A stretch of 64,000 nt of DNA from Paratinospora sagittata (Eukaryota; Streptophyta; Magnoliopsida; Ranunculales; Menispermaceae). A program made the position numbers and the translations under genes. The notes under the pieces were generated by a model. That model did no database searches. It saw nothing but the letters and a program-made list of their open reading frames with translations, and was not told the DNA's origin. The stretch lies in the NCBI GenBank assembly GCA_035771175.1, contig CM069598.1:19072438-19136437 (forward strand), written 5' to 3'. This document shows positions 11,571 to 22,867 of this stretch, piece by piece. Each line of letters opens with the position of its first letter. Positions within the stretch are counted from its first letter, which is position 1.

Positions 11571-11592
11571 GTGGGTGAAAATAGCCGGATCC
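11571..11592 (-). repeat. MULE terminal inverted repeat, right
   Basis: GTGGGTGAAAATAGCCGGATCC, the inverse of the left end with a few substitutions and one gap, directly abutting the target duplication. Confidence 0.75.
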
Positions 11593-11601
11593 TAATTAAA
11601 T
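11593..11601. repeat. 9-bp target site duplication of the MULE, right copy
   Basis: TAATTAAAT, identical to 2529-2537. Confidence 0.85.
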
Positions 11602-13041
11602 TAAAATCCCAACAATCTCCCCACTTGGGCCACATGCTATTCGAAAACAATTATATTATGTAATTTTAAGTGCGCACTGAAAAATTATCTTTTCTTAAAA
11701 TATCTCTTTAGTTACAATCTAGTTCATCTACTATATTAGCATGAGATCAAAGTGGCTTTCATTACACATATTTGTAATTAGACCCAGCAATGGTCACCAT
11801 ACCAACATATTCAATGGCATAAATCAAGTATGGATGTGTAACATAGAAATAACATGCAGTGTGATCTTAAACATGCTTATTTCCAACTAGTCCTACTTTA
11901 TTCTTTATGAGATCAATCTAGTCTTTCAAACTCAATGCTAAACCACAAATAGAAATAACAATTTCAGAGTGAAAATAAATCATCTATTTTATTCTGCAGA
12001 AAATAAATACAAAAGTGTTTGTAACAAAAGAACATCTAAACCAGTCATTGACTTTGTGAAACTCGAGGGAATTTGTTTTGTCTTGGGACCTTCGTTTGGG
12101 TAGGAATATTCCTCCTAGGGCGGAGAATGATCTGTTGACCTTACTCGGACTATTGGAAGGATGTCATCTCTTTGATGACCGCGATTGAATCTCATGGCCA
12201 TGGGACTCTTCTGGCCTATTTACTACCAAATCTTTTTTCTCCTCCATTGTTGATGAGCCTCATGTTCCTCATTTTCCTAATCATAGTCTAATTTGGAAAG
12301 CTCAAGTGCCATCAAAGGTTAAATTTTTGAGGTGGGTAGCTTCTCATGGGAAGATGAATACGGGAGATAAGTTGCAGAAAAGGCGCCCACATATGTGTTT
12401 ATCTTCGTATTGGTGTTACCTTTGTAAACGGGAGTCAGAGTCGGTGCAACATATATGTTGGCATTGCCCTTTTGCCAAGGAGGTTTGGTGTCGATGACAG
12501 ACCCATTTCCTAGTCATGAGAGAAGCAGAAGCTATTAAGGCCAGTATAAATATCTTTCCATTTATGATCAATGTTCAGTCTTCATGGAGGGATCATTGGA
12601 AGGTGGTATGTCTGGCAGTTTTATGGTCTTTATGGAAGGAAAGGAACAAACGAGTGTTTCATGATGAGTTTCGTTTGGTGGATAACGTGTGAGAGTCTTC
12701 TCATTTTTTTAGCTTCGTTTTGGGTAGCTAATAGTAACCCATCTAGAGGTTATGGGTTGGGCGCCTGGCTTCGGAGGTGGGGTAATTGTGTATCCGTCTA
12801 GTAATGTGATCATTGTTGATCGTCGTGCACAATTTTTCATTTCTTATACCAATACATATATAAAATACTTTTTAGTTTCTTTAAAAAAAAAGAATATTTA
12901 AAATACAAACTCTCACTAAACCAACACATCATCAAAAGAAACAACACCTATATGAGCAGTGTGCTCATGAAACACCTTAGGCGTTAAACTTTTAGTGAGT
13001 GAATCCACAATCATGGAGTTTGTACCAATATGTTTTATAGA
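11602..13041 (-). mobile_element. Ty1/copia remnant (minus strand): RNase H end, polypurine tract and LTR start
   Basis: On the minus strand 13041-12892 encodes the end of a copia RNase H, with HIGTNSMIVDSLTKSLTPK and KVFHEHTAHIGVVSFDDVLV then stop. After a LINE insertion (12065-12891), the polypurine tract AAGTGGGGAGATTGTTGGG spans about 11610-11628 and the LTR starts at 11614. The canonical motif in such elements is IADPLTKGL; here IVDSLTKSL shows drift. No 5' LTR, integrase or reverse transcriptase is present upstream, so this is a 3' remnant and the host of the MULE insertion. Confidence 0.75.
12065..12891 (+). mobile_element. 5'-truncated L1-type LINE with zinc-binding RT tail
   Basis: Translation shows WDLRLGRNIPPRAENDLLTLL, then IWKAQVPSKVKFLRWVASHG, a zf-RVT domain with CYLC...HICWHC (about 12306-12497), and LWKERNKRVFHDEFR downstream. 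It ends in a short poly(A) at 12883-12891. This is the C-terminal end of plant L1 ORF2. Stops separate the pieces. It is nested in the copia remnant. No clear target duplication was seen. Confidence 0.78.
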
Positions 13042-14229
13042 CACCTGTCAGGATGAGAAAGAGGAAGAAAATATCTTTCCAATGTATTTTTGAATCACTT
13101 AAATCAAAATTGGGAAGTGAAAGTTATGACCTTTTGAAGGAGTTACCGATTAATATATATTTTGACCGAGAAATGAGGTGATTGCTAAATGGAAGACGGG
13201 CAAAATGGTAAAGTGCAACTCGTAATTTGACTGACAATTGACGAATTGAAAATGTGAGAACCCAAACGCTAATTTTAGAAACGACAAGACCTTTGCGCTA
13301 GATATTAATACCTCCGTGACCAAATCTTTATAAATCCCTTTATATATATATGACCTTTTTTTTTTTTTTGAAAAATTATATATGACATGTTGCTTGATTC
13401 AAAACTTAAAATTATAATCTGTACTGTATCTAAAAGACTATTTACTAGGTTTCTAGCATTTTTTTTTTTTTTTTTTTGAAATACTAGGTTCACATATTAA
13501 CATATACAAATTAACATCATACAAGGACAATACGTTTTTTTAGCTTATCACAAAATATCCAATAGAAAAAAAGTAGATGGGACCCAATGGCTGGACCATA
13601 TGATATGCACCATGTCTCTTCATTGATCATGCAGTAGGCAACAGCTTTTGATGGATTTTCCTTGGGCTTAACGAATTAGCTGTGCTTTATTAGGGTCACC
13701 CTTAAAAGATTCCTGCTGATTTACATTCTTTTTAAACATGTTACCCAAAGCTTCAAAAAGGGTCTCTCGTCACAACGGTAAATGACGGTTGTTGAGGGTT
13801 TCTTTTGCAACAATTTAGCTGCTTTAAGGGTTTGGATGAAGTGCTTAATCAAGTTCCTACTACTTCAATTAATTAATTTTCTTTACATTAGTTTCATTCC
13901 CCGAGGTCGTCTCTATCTTTTAGTAGGCCCCTTAGTTTGTGATTTTGATACAACTTAATTTTTCTGAAAAAAAAATCTAAAAATAAGCTCTTTAATGAAG
14001 TCTAGATCCTCTAGATATATGGAAAGTTGAGTCATTTAAAAAACCATAATTAGAGTTTAGTTGGTCACAAAAAGATTTCTGCAGTGATGATGACTAACAA
14101 TGTTTTTTTTTTTCTTGATAATTCTAGTGTGGGTGGTGTCCTTTAGGCTGTTTATACGTACCACAGAAACAAGTACTACTAAAAAAATATGGTCGTATTT
14201 TACTCAATGATATGTGAGCATCTTACGTG
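13042..14229. other. non-coding spacer with poly(T) tracts
   Basis: No gene was recognised. 13045-13140 resembles one unit of the foldback structure at 14737-18105 (words ATCTTTCCAA, TTGAATCACTTAAATCAAA). Poly(T) runs lie near 13358 and 13460. Confidence 0.5.
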
Positions 14230-14378
14230 TAACCATAACACAAGGGTTTCACCTTGAGATAAAGGCCCTCACACCTCACCTATGCGGTGAACATGAAAGT
14301 CTACCATGAAACTTGAATCTGAGACATCATGAGAAGAAACTTGTCTTCCTACCAACTTGCTAACTCTATTGGTGGTGA
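14230..14378 (-). mobile_element. probable tRNA-derived SINE (minus strand)
   Basis: Read on the minus strand, TTAGCAAGTTGGTAGGAAG resembles an A box and GATTCAAGTTTC a B box at the usual spacing of a tRNA-like promoter. No target duplication was identified. Confidence 0.4.
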
Positions 14379-14736
14379 TTAACAATGTCCGATGAACTCC
14401 ACGACATTCAATTTCATTGCAATGTCACAAAACTTATTTCACTACCTAAGGCCCACTCTATTAATGCCAAGGGAATTAATTATCTTATAACAGTATATAT
14501 AATGTTTATAATTATTTGTGTACTTTGTCTCCCTTTCTTCAATACAGTGGCAAGGGTTAAGTTGCGTACATTGTCCTCTGTCACATAATTTTTAGAGATT
14601 TGGATTCTTGAAACTAGTGAGTGGTCTCATAGTTTCAGAAATTAGTGTTTGGATCCTGAAGAACATTTTTAACAAAAAAAAGACAAGTTTATCTTGTTAC
14701 ATGCATTTAATGTTTAACAGCCATTGGAGCTGTCTC

Positions 14737-17700
14737 CAGTGATCGAAAAGTTATTTAAAGCTCATGGTTTTGTAAATATTTTCTTCATCTTTCCAACTTG
14801 TTTCGAATCATTCAAAAAGGAGTTAAAATAAAAAAATTATGATCATTTGAAGTAGATCGGTCAAAATGTTGACAGATCGATCAATTGCTTAAGTAAATGA
14901 TTCTTTAACTTCAAATAACCATAACTTTTTCATCTTAACTCTGATTTGAATTATTCAAAAGGCATTGGAAAGAAGAAGAAAAAAATCTACAAAACTATGT
15001 ATTTTAAGTGACTTTGCGATTACCAGTGACCAGTTCGATGGCTGTTAAATATATGTCGTATATTTAACAGCCACTAAACCGATCATTGGTGACTGGTTCG
15101 ATGGCCGTTAAATATACGGTTGACCGATCGGTTATACGATTGATTGTCGAAAAGTCACTTAAAGCACATTATTTTATAGATATTTTTTCTCTTTTTTCAA
15201 CGCCTTTTGAATCACTCAAATCAAAGTTAAGATGACAAATTTATGGTTATTTGATGTTAAAAAATAATTTACTTAATCAATTGACTGATCGGTCAACATT
15301 TTGACCGATTTACTTCAAATGACCATAACGTTTTCGTTTTAACTCCTATTTGAATGATTCAAAATGCGTTGGAAAGAGGATGAGAAAATCTACAAAACCA
15401 TGTGTCACGACCCACTATCTGTGACGTCATGACTAACACGGAACCCTGAGTATATCCTCCTTCGATATACATGGCGTCCCGATAAGTCTTCTAACCACAT
15501 ACCACAATCCCAAAAACAACATGAAACACATGGACATAAATAAGATCATCAATATAATACATACCCAAAATTACAACCAGAAAATTCTCCAAAGTCCATA
15601 ATGTTCAAAAGTACAAAATTATATTTAACCATAAAGTACAAACTCATCTAAATGTTAAGTATAAGTATTAGGTGTTACATAGTACAATTTATCAAAATAA
15701 ATGCGGAAAAGTACTAAAACACCTATGTCACAAAATACAGGGAAACACTCCGCAACTAAGCTTTCCCTTTTCCTTTCCTATCCGATCTTAAAAAGATAGG
15801 GATGAGGGGTGAGCTACAACAAGCTCAGTGAATGTTCTATACAAATGGCAACATATATATGCATTTAGATAAAACATTGGAAGATCATTAAAACTGTTTA
15901 AATAACATGGTGATACCGAAGATTACATACATGTCAATATAATGCATCATGTCATAACCAAGACGATGCATATCATTTTATAAACATGTACATGAAATCC
16001 TAAACACCTCTTGAGTTAGTGTCAATCCAAAGGCTCGAGTGCGTGACACCCATTGCTCGATCGACCTTTTACTCGTAATCTAATAGGATTTTTGGGGTCG
16101 TGTAACTAATAGGATCACCCCACCGAGACAAGTAATATGTATAGGCGATCCTATTTACACAATTTATAAAACCATTTGCAAGGTCCACAACTAGGGATCA
16201 CCATCCAACCTCAATGGAATTCCCTAAAAGAGAATCCCATGCTAGGAGATCCAACCCACATTGCTTTCCTAACTAACTATGCTCAAATACATTTCATGAA
16301 CCATTAAATCATGCATACTATATTAGATAAGCATTGAAAGACTCATTTATACTACAATGGCACATATAAAAATCACAAGTAAAGAAACACTCACAACTTG
16401 ATTGGTTAGACTTAGCCAATCCAATTCCAACCACAAAAAAACACTAGAATGCCACAATCACCCCAATGCACCTCAATTTTCAATTGGCTTATTTGGGTTA
16501 CTTAGATCAACCACAAATCCCTGCAAATGACATGGTTTACACAATACTGAAAATCAGTCTAAAAATGCGCCAAACTACCATGTTTAAACCCAATTCCATA
16601 GCCAACTAAAATTCTAAAATGGTTATACACATGAGTCAATTCCATATTGCTCAATTCAACCATTTAATACCAAACTTACCCACATTTAACTCAATTGAAT
16701 GCAATAGGTTGATCTCCATGATCCAACCACTATACTACATGGCATTCAATTATAAATAGGGTTAATTAGACTAATATTATGTCAATTTCATCAATTGACA
16801 TCAACTAGGCCAAAATTACACTACACCTAGGGTTTCCAGTAAGTAAGATCAGTAAATTGAACTATAAAACATTCACATTTACTTATCTAATATTACATGC
16901 AACTTGAATGGAAAACCCTAAGTCCATAACCTAAGTTTAGGTCAAATATATGACTAAACGTTAATTACACTTCTAATTCAATGCATTGCTCGGATGTAAC
17001 AAAATGTCAAACGAAATATCCAATAACTAATTTAACCGCTCAGATTCAAGAACATCAAGAGACAAACCCTCTGTCCAAAATTGAGCTAAATCCAACGGCA
17101 GATCAAAGTGATATGGCTCTTTGATTGAGACAACTCTAATTGAACTGTTTCTCCTCTCCTGCTGCAAATACTTTAACTCAAACGATTATATCTCCCAAAA
17201 TACTCACCAGTCAACATCTTAACCGTTCATAATGCAACACATTCAGTTGTGAACTATTTTCAAAAATATCACATCTATCCAACGGTAGATTTAGGAGTTC
17301 CAACAGTTTGATCTAAACTGTGCGAGAAATCTAGATTTTTCGACCAGCTGTGTTTGAGAGGTTAAATCTCTCAGAAGAAAACTCCAATCAAGATCTCCAC
17401 CGACCAGAATGAAGAACCATAAGAGACGAACTGGCTGACAGCTTGATCCGACCACGGATCTAAGAGATCAACCATCTGATCAAAATGTTGTTAAGACTTC
17501 CCTTCAAGCAACTTCCTCTCTCTTTCTCTTCTCTTCTTTTCTCTCAACCTTACTCTCTCAAAAACGTCCCCCAAGGAAGAAAATGAGAGATTGAGACACA
17601 TGTTACACCCACATGCACCTATTTTGTCAAGTGTTGATCATGCTCCAACACCATGCCAAGTGTTTGCTCAAGGGCTTATTTGTTAGCCACATGGCCTTTA

Positions 17701-18105
17701 CCAAATCACAACCTCACATGTGAGTTGTTAAGCAATCCATTAATTCCAACAATTCCATCATTTTTTTCATTTATTTAATCAATACATGCCCATTTCAAAT
17801 CATGGTCCAATTGGCCCCATTATACAATTAATAACACATACATTAATATTAATATGTCATTATTAATATATTACTTTAGTGATGTGTATTATTATCACTA
17901 TCAATGTCATTAGCACATAAATGACAATATTAATAATGATAATTATCTAAAATAGTATGCAAAGACACTTGAACTAACACACGTCAAGCATCAAATATGT
18001 ATACGTATATATATACATATACAGGTTACTCTACGGGTCAAAATGTCATCATTCTAAGGTATGAGCGTTACACCATGTGCATCCGGCCACTTTTCGATCA
18101 TCGGT
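14737..18105. repeat. foldback structure of alternating inverted units, interrupted by a solo LTR
   Basis: Left arm 14737 to about 15035. Right arm about 15135-15402 plus 18078-18105, after removal of the LTR at 15403-18072. The right arm reads as an approximate reverse complement of the left, for example GATCGAAAAG at the outer ends, CATGGTTTTGTA and GGTCAAAATGTTGAC. Each arm is also internally inverted, so roughly four units of about 110 bp alternate in orientation. The centre (15040-15072) is a hairpin formed by GGCTGTTAAATATA and its complement. No ORF lies within it. Confidence 0.65.
15403..18072 (-). mobile_element. solo LTR (family 2) inserted in the foldback
   Basis: A 2670-bp segment flanked by perfect 5-bp duplications CCATG (15398-15402, 18073-18077). 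On the minus strand it runs TGTAACGCTCATACC to GGGTCGTGACA. No coding motif is present. A word common in gypsy LTRs (CACTGAGCTTGTTGTAGCTC on the minus strand, near 15810-15830) suggests Ty3/gypsy. A plus-strand relative starts at 63433. It has no PBS, polypurine tract or internal region, so it is a solo LTR. Confidence 0.82.
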
Positions 18106-18221
18106 TGCCGGTTCTGTGACAATTTAAATTTTAAATGTGTAAAAGGGTAAACTTGTCATTTTTGTGTAAAATATTGAACCAAAACCTGTTCTCTAATTTT
18201 GAAAAGTGTAAGACCTTTTTT

Positions 18222-18419
18222 TGAATTTACCAACGAGTGGTTGGCTCATTGGAAGTAGGCCAAGTCCCAAGGTCATTCCTGTATAGAAGTTTCAGGGTTC
18301 GATTCTTGGAGGCGCCTTCATTGAAAAAGGTCTATTATTCTACTTTCGCCTCGAATGAGGGCTAGTCTCATATCTAAAGGGTGGGGGATAACTTGTGAGA
18401 AACCAAATAACCAAAAAGG
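18222..18419 (+). mobile_element. tRNA-derived SINE with long target duplication
   Basis: An A-box-like TGGTTGGCTCATTGG and a B box GGTTCGATTC (18296-18305) are followed by a non-coding body. It is flanked by near-perfect direct repeats AAAAGTGTARGACCTTTTTT at about 18202-18221 and 18420-18439. Long variable duplications are diagnostic of LINE-mediated insertion. Confidence 0.7.
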
Positions 18420-18439
18420 AAAAGTGTAGGACCTTTTTT

Positions 18440-19724
18440 CTAGTTGCAGATAGGACTTTCTTCTAGTTGCAGTAAACTCTAAAAATTCCTATTTTTTTTT
18501 ATATGGCACGCCTTGATATTTAATTTTGTATTAAGTTTAAAAATCATTAAAACTTTTTAATAAAATTATACAGCAAAATAAATCTTAATTACATGAATTA
18601 CATCATGAACTTATCACAAAAGAATTAGAACAGGAAACTTTTACAAAAATACTTTACTTATACTTTCTATATATGTAATTGAAAAAAAAAGTTGGTTTAA
18701 TTAGAACATGCTTGACTTAATATTTATTGAATTATTTGTATTGTATTTAAAACACGATTTATCAGTGTATTTTATGACCCTTTAGATTTACTTCGGTCTT
18801 GCCTTTTTCATTTTTACACCCAGTAATTATGTCATTACAACTCAAATCTATGTTCTCGTGTTTGTCAGTTCCCTATTATCCAAAAACCCATTATTTTCTA
18901 TAAGAAGAACAGAAAACTCATATTTATATATAAAGTTGCAGTGAATCTTGTTTTCTACCCTTCAAAGACAACTGCAAACAAACAACAATGAAAGGCATCA
19001 TTGAAATTTTCTGAAAGAGTGTGCTGAATTTGCAGCGTGAAACGGGTGGCTTCGTGCATTAAATTGCATATACATAGCACCAACCGCCATTTCAAATTCT
19101 CTGCTGCTCTCTATGTACTTACTATCGTATTTATAGCCAACAGTTCCTTGACCATCCACCTTTAATTACCAACTTTCTTCTTGTGGGCCACACTTTAGTT
19201 TACATGGTCCTCTCACTTCCAATAAAGACATACATATTCTGCGTTGCTTCCAAGCTTTCTTCTCTTAATTTGTCAAAATGTCGAAGATTTTACCATTTAA
19301 TTTCCTTGGTTTTTATTTCTCCAATGCTTTTTTTTCTTTTTCTTAATTTAGGTGGGGTCCTTGACCAACTTATGTGCACTTAAAAGAGATTTACCAATCT
19401 AAAATGAGCCCTACTAATTAAGAGAACCTGATGACATCTTATCCAAAGTCATGTGAGCGTCTTCACATATTGTTCCGTCGCTTCACCACACGCCATATAC
19501 CCCACCAGTGCCGGTGAAGCCGAAGGTCCACCTCAAGACTTATCCTAAGACCTTTTAGGAAGATTTTTTTTTTCCCACTTAAATTTCTATTTAATAATTA
19601 CCTAATTGTTTTAGATTCGGATTCATTTTCATAATTGATTTGACAAAATTTTACATTGATTATCAGCTACTTAACGCAACCCCTCCTCCTTTACTTACGC
19701 TTGAGACTGGCCGTAGCGAAAAAA
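18440..19724. other. AT-rich intergenic spacer, no gene seen
   Basis: Upstream flank of the CLE gene. Open frames such as 19183-19383 show no recognisable domain. Nothing else is supported. Confidence 0.5.
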
Positions 19725-20175
19725 TATGAGAAATAGATGAGCATGTGAATCATAGAGTTAATAAGATAGGTCAAGTGGAAGAGGGTTGCTAGTAGGCCAG
19801 CCATGCTGTATGGTATGAAATGTTAGGCAATTAAAAAGCGTGTTAATAAACTAAGTGTAACAAAAATGCGAATACTAAGATGGATATGTGGCAAAACATT
19901 AAAAAATAAAATTAGAAATGAACATATTCAAAAAATAGTAGGAGTAGCACCAATTGAAGATAAAATAAGAAAAAATCGACTAAGGTAGTCTAGATAGTAA
20001 CAAGATATGTAGAGGTAAACCTAAAATAATATGGACAGAGATATTTAGAAAAGATCTAACTGTTTTTTGTAATTTGAATGCTGACTTAGCCCTCAATATT
20101 AGAGCGGAGTGGAGGAAGCAGATTCATTTAGACGACCACATGTAGTTGAAAAAAGACTTAGTTGAGTTGAGTTAA
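19725..20175 (+). mobile_element. RTE-type LINE, 3' end fragment
   Basis: Translation in shifting frames gives RPAMLYGMK, TKMRILRWICGKT, VAPIEDKIRKNRLR and ALNIRAEWRKQIHLDD-like blocks. These form the conserved C-terminal tail of plant RTE ORF2. It ends with GACTTAGTTGAGTTGAGTTAAG, the typical RTE 3' end. It lies only about 300 bp upstream of the CLE start codon, inside its proximal promoter region. Confidence 0.7.
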
Positions 20176-20482
20176 GTTTTCATCCTCTTTGTTATATGTT
20201 TTTTAAAAATCTTTGTTATATGTTCTTAAAAGCAAGTACTCCCCTTCTCTCTCTTGTATTCTTCTAACTTTATATATGTATGAATATCACTCCTCTCTCC
20301 TTTCTTAATCGACCTTTTTATTTGAATTCTCTCTCTACCCTCTTTCTACTTAGTTCTTTAGGCTCTAAGCTTATTATACTCAATTGTTACCAACAACCCA
20401 AAACCTCTGTTGAGTAGAGCATGAGAATATAGTATTCTCCAAAGGGTTTTTGGATGGTTTGTTTATTAGTTCATTTTATTGC

Positions 20483-20905
20483 ATGGCTGTTGTAGCTAGA
20501 GATGGAAGTGATCATGAAGTTGCTACTACTACTAAGAGGATCTCATTACTCCCATTCTCTCTTCAGATTTCCTCATTGACAACTAGCTTTCTTCTTATTC
20601 TTCTTCTTCTTCTACTTGTGCCTTCCAGCGTGGTCGCCGAAAGGAAAGACTTTAACATGATCTCTAGAAGTTCATCATCATCAGATGCAGCAAAGAAGCA
20701 GAACATGGAATCTACTATGAAGAGGCATGAAAAGAGTTATACTACTACTACTAGTACCACTACTACTAAGGAGTTTCTCCCAGTAGTGCCTCCTCCTCAT
20801 CCAAGGAAGAAGTCTCAACAGTACTGGTCATGGAGAGAAGGGAGCTTCTTCAATGCAAGTGCTCATGAAGTTCCAAGTGGCCCAAATCCCATTTCCAATA
20901 GGTAA
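20483..20905 (+). CDS. CLE peptide precursor carrying TDIF (CLE41/CLE44 type)
   Basis: This single-exon 140-residue precursor starts at MAVVARDG. The upstream in-frame extension to 20450 begins with a non-ATG codon, so ATG 20483 is chosen. A strongly hydrophobic segment (SSLTTSFLLILLLLLLVPSS, about residues 33-52) ends at SVVAE and acts as the secretion signal. A variable, Ser/Thr- and Lys-rich region follows, including a run of ACT-encoded threonines and a PPPHP stretch. Residues 128-139 are HEVPSGPNPISN, identical to TDIF, followed by one Arg and stop. In established biology TDIF is secreted from phloem, is perceived by the receptor kinase PXY/TDR on procambial cells, promotes vascular cambium division and blocks xylem differentiation through WOX4 and BES1. 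The precursor is longer than Arabidopsis CLE41/44 (about 100-110 residues), mainly in the N-terminus and variable region. Orthology to CLE41 or CLE44 specifically cannot be resolved. Confidence 0.93.
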   Translation: MAVVARDGSDHEVATTTKRISLLPFSLQISSLTTSFLLILLLLLLVPSSVVAERKDFNMISRSSSSSDAAKKQNMESTMKRHEKSYTTTTSTTTTKEFLPVVPPPHPRKKSQQYWSWREGSFFNASAHEVPSGPNPISNR

Positions 20906-22831
20906 GCATATGCAAGCAAAAGAGAACAAGCAGCAAAACTATATCAACTCAATAATATATATATATTATTGTTCATCTTATTCATATACTTGTCTCGTCT
21001 ACATATATGTAGTTCTAATTGCTTCAGCTCCATTGTGTTTGAAAAGAGTTGTTTTCTTGCATATAATACGCACACACACCCCATGCTAGCTAGCTACCTA
21101 GCAGCAACCAAATTATTATAATTTATTAATTCGAGAATGTATATGAGATTCATGGTCAGATTCATGTGAAAGATCTAATTGGGTTTGCATGGTGGGTTTT
21201 CTATTGTTTGATTTGCATGAATTTTTTCAAATGGGTCTTTGCTTGAAATTGAACTTTGGAAAAAGATTAAAAATAAAAAAAGAAATTTGTTTGTTGGGTA
21301 TAGTCTAATTAGGAACAGTTTTCCAAAAGATGAGCGAGGGATATATGTATGAGTGGCATAATCATTAAATTTAAAGTATAAGTTTGGGGCTTTTGTTTTG
21401 AGATGTAGGGAGACTGAGACTCAGACCACAAGGCAATCATGAAAAAGGGTTGCAAAAACCCTAGTTTTGTGTGTAAAGGGTACAAGGAGCAAGCATCCAA
21501 AGCAAAAACGATGAGTCACTTTCTCTCTTGTAATTCACAAAATAGCCCTTGTTTTCTTCTTCTTGGAACTACACTACTTAATTCTGGTTCTTTGAGGGGG
21601 GCCACCACTTATTTTTATTTTGCTTTTATTTAGAAATTAAGATAGATATTAATTGTTTAAAAAGAAGTCTCTGTGGCAGTTCTTGTACTTTTTTGTTTTC
21701 TACATTAATTTGTAGTAGATAAAATACCTTTTATAAGCTTTGGGTCTGTTGTTTTATTTAAATTATTTAAATAGTTGTCTGAAATATAAATAAAAACTGA
21801 ATTAATTTGTTTTGCAGGACTTAGGGTTTAGTGAACTTACAATATTAAGATTCTATATATGACACTGGTTTCAACTAGTATTTTTAAATGTAGATATATA
21901 ATAACTGGTTTTTAAGTTTAAAATTACAATAAAATATAAAGATGTTTTTTAACAATATAATATAATTTTGTAAACTTCAATTCTATTTTCTCCAACCTAA
22001 AAATATCATAACTTAGGATGATTAATAATTCTTCATTTCTGAAAATATTTGTCTTGATAAGAAGATCACTGTCAAAAAGAAGTTAAACTTATTGGTGATA
22101 CTTCTGTATGGGTCAAATGAGCATGCATGACTTCAAACCTATTTTTGAAATTTCTGTATATAAAATCAATACTTAGGCAATATGCCTATAAGTATTGATG
22201 ATCATACAGATATTTAAAATATTGCTCAATATTATTCTCATTACTAACTATATATAAAATTACTATAATATTGCTTCTCACTTCCAAAAAAAAAAAACAA
22301 TTCAAAAAAAAAAAAGAGAAGAAAAAACTATAATTTCATTTTCCACTGTATTGCCACACACCCATTGCATGATGGGGTTCATTTTGGTTAGGATTGGAAG
22401 CTTGGAAGTGACCTGGAAAAAGAAACTAAATTCCCAGATGATATATATATATATATATATATATGATCTGTCATAATGTTAAAAAAGAAAGGAAAAAAAA
22501 AGGTGATGAAAAAGATGAAATAGAGCTTCATTCATCTTCCATGATTACTGTGTAAAGGGAACAAAGTTAAGCTTGTCCTTGAGCACTTTGTCTTTTATAT
22601 ATCTCGTCAAATAGCACTAACCATTAAAAGACACTGTGACCATCCTGGCTTGCAGATTCACAATGCTTTGAAGGGAAAAAAAAAAAAAAAAAAGGACTGC
22701 TAGCTAGCTAGCTAGCTGGTCCATTCAATTTATTTAGACAAGGTAGCTAGGTTAATTAATTGGGTGGTGATTAATGGAGTAGTACCCAAGTGTTTGTTAG
22801 TTCTATAAACTCAAATCTCAACATATATCAG

Positions 22832-22867
<36 letters not shown>

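Larger units (their letters stand above)
2538..11592. mobile_element. Mutator-like element (MULE) with PMD gene and OTU-containing transposase
   Basis: This 9055-bp element is bounded by imperfect inverted termini. The left end begins GGGCCGACTATTTTCATCC; the right end read inward begins GGATCCGGCTATTTTCACCC. A perfect 9-bp direct duplication TAATTAAAT flanks it. It sits inside the LTR of a minus-strand copia element. It contains a plus-strand PMD gene remnant (3154-7974) and a minus-strand MURA transposase remnant with a C-terminal OTU-like domain (8180-10830), pointing at each other. Both ends carry transcription-start-like subterminal blocks with GTCGGAC motifs. Stops and frameshifts show it is now inactive, but the ends and duplication are well preserved. 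Confidence 0.88.

Noticed and set aside
20450..20482. In-frame upstream extension of the TDIF precursor
   Set aside because: It has no ATG in frame; the first in-frame ATG is 20483 and precedes a proper signal segment.
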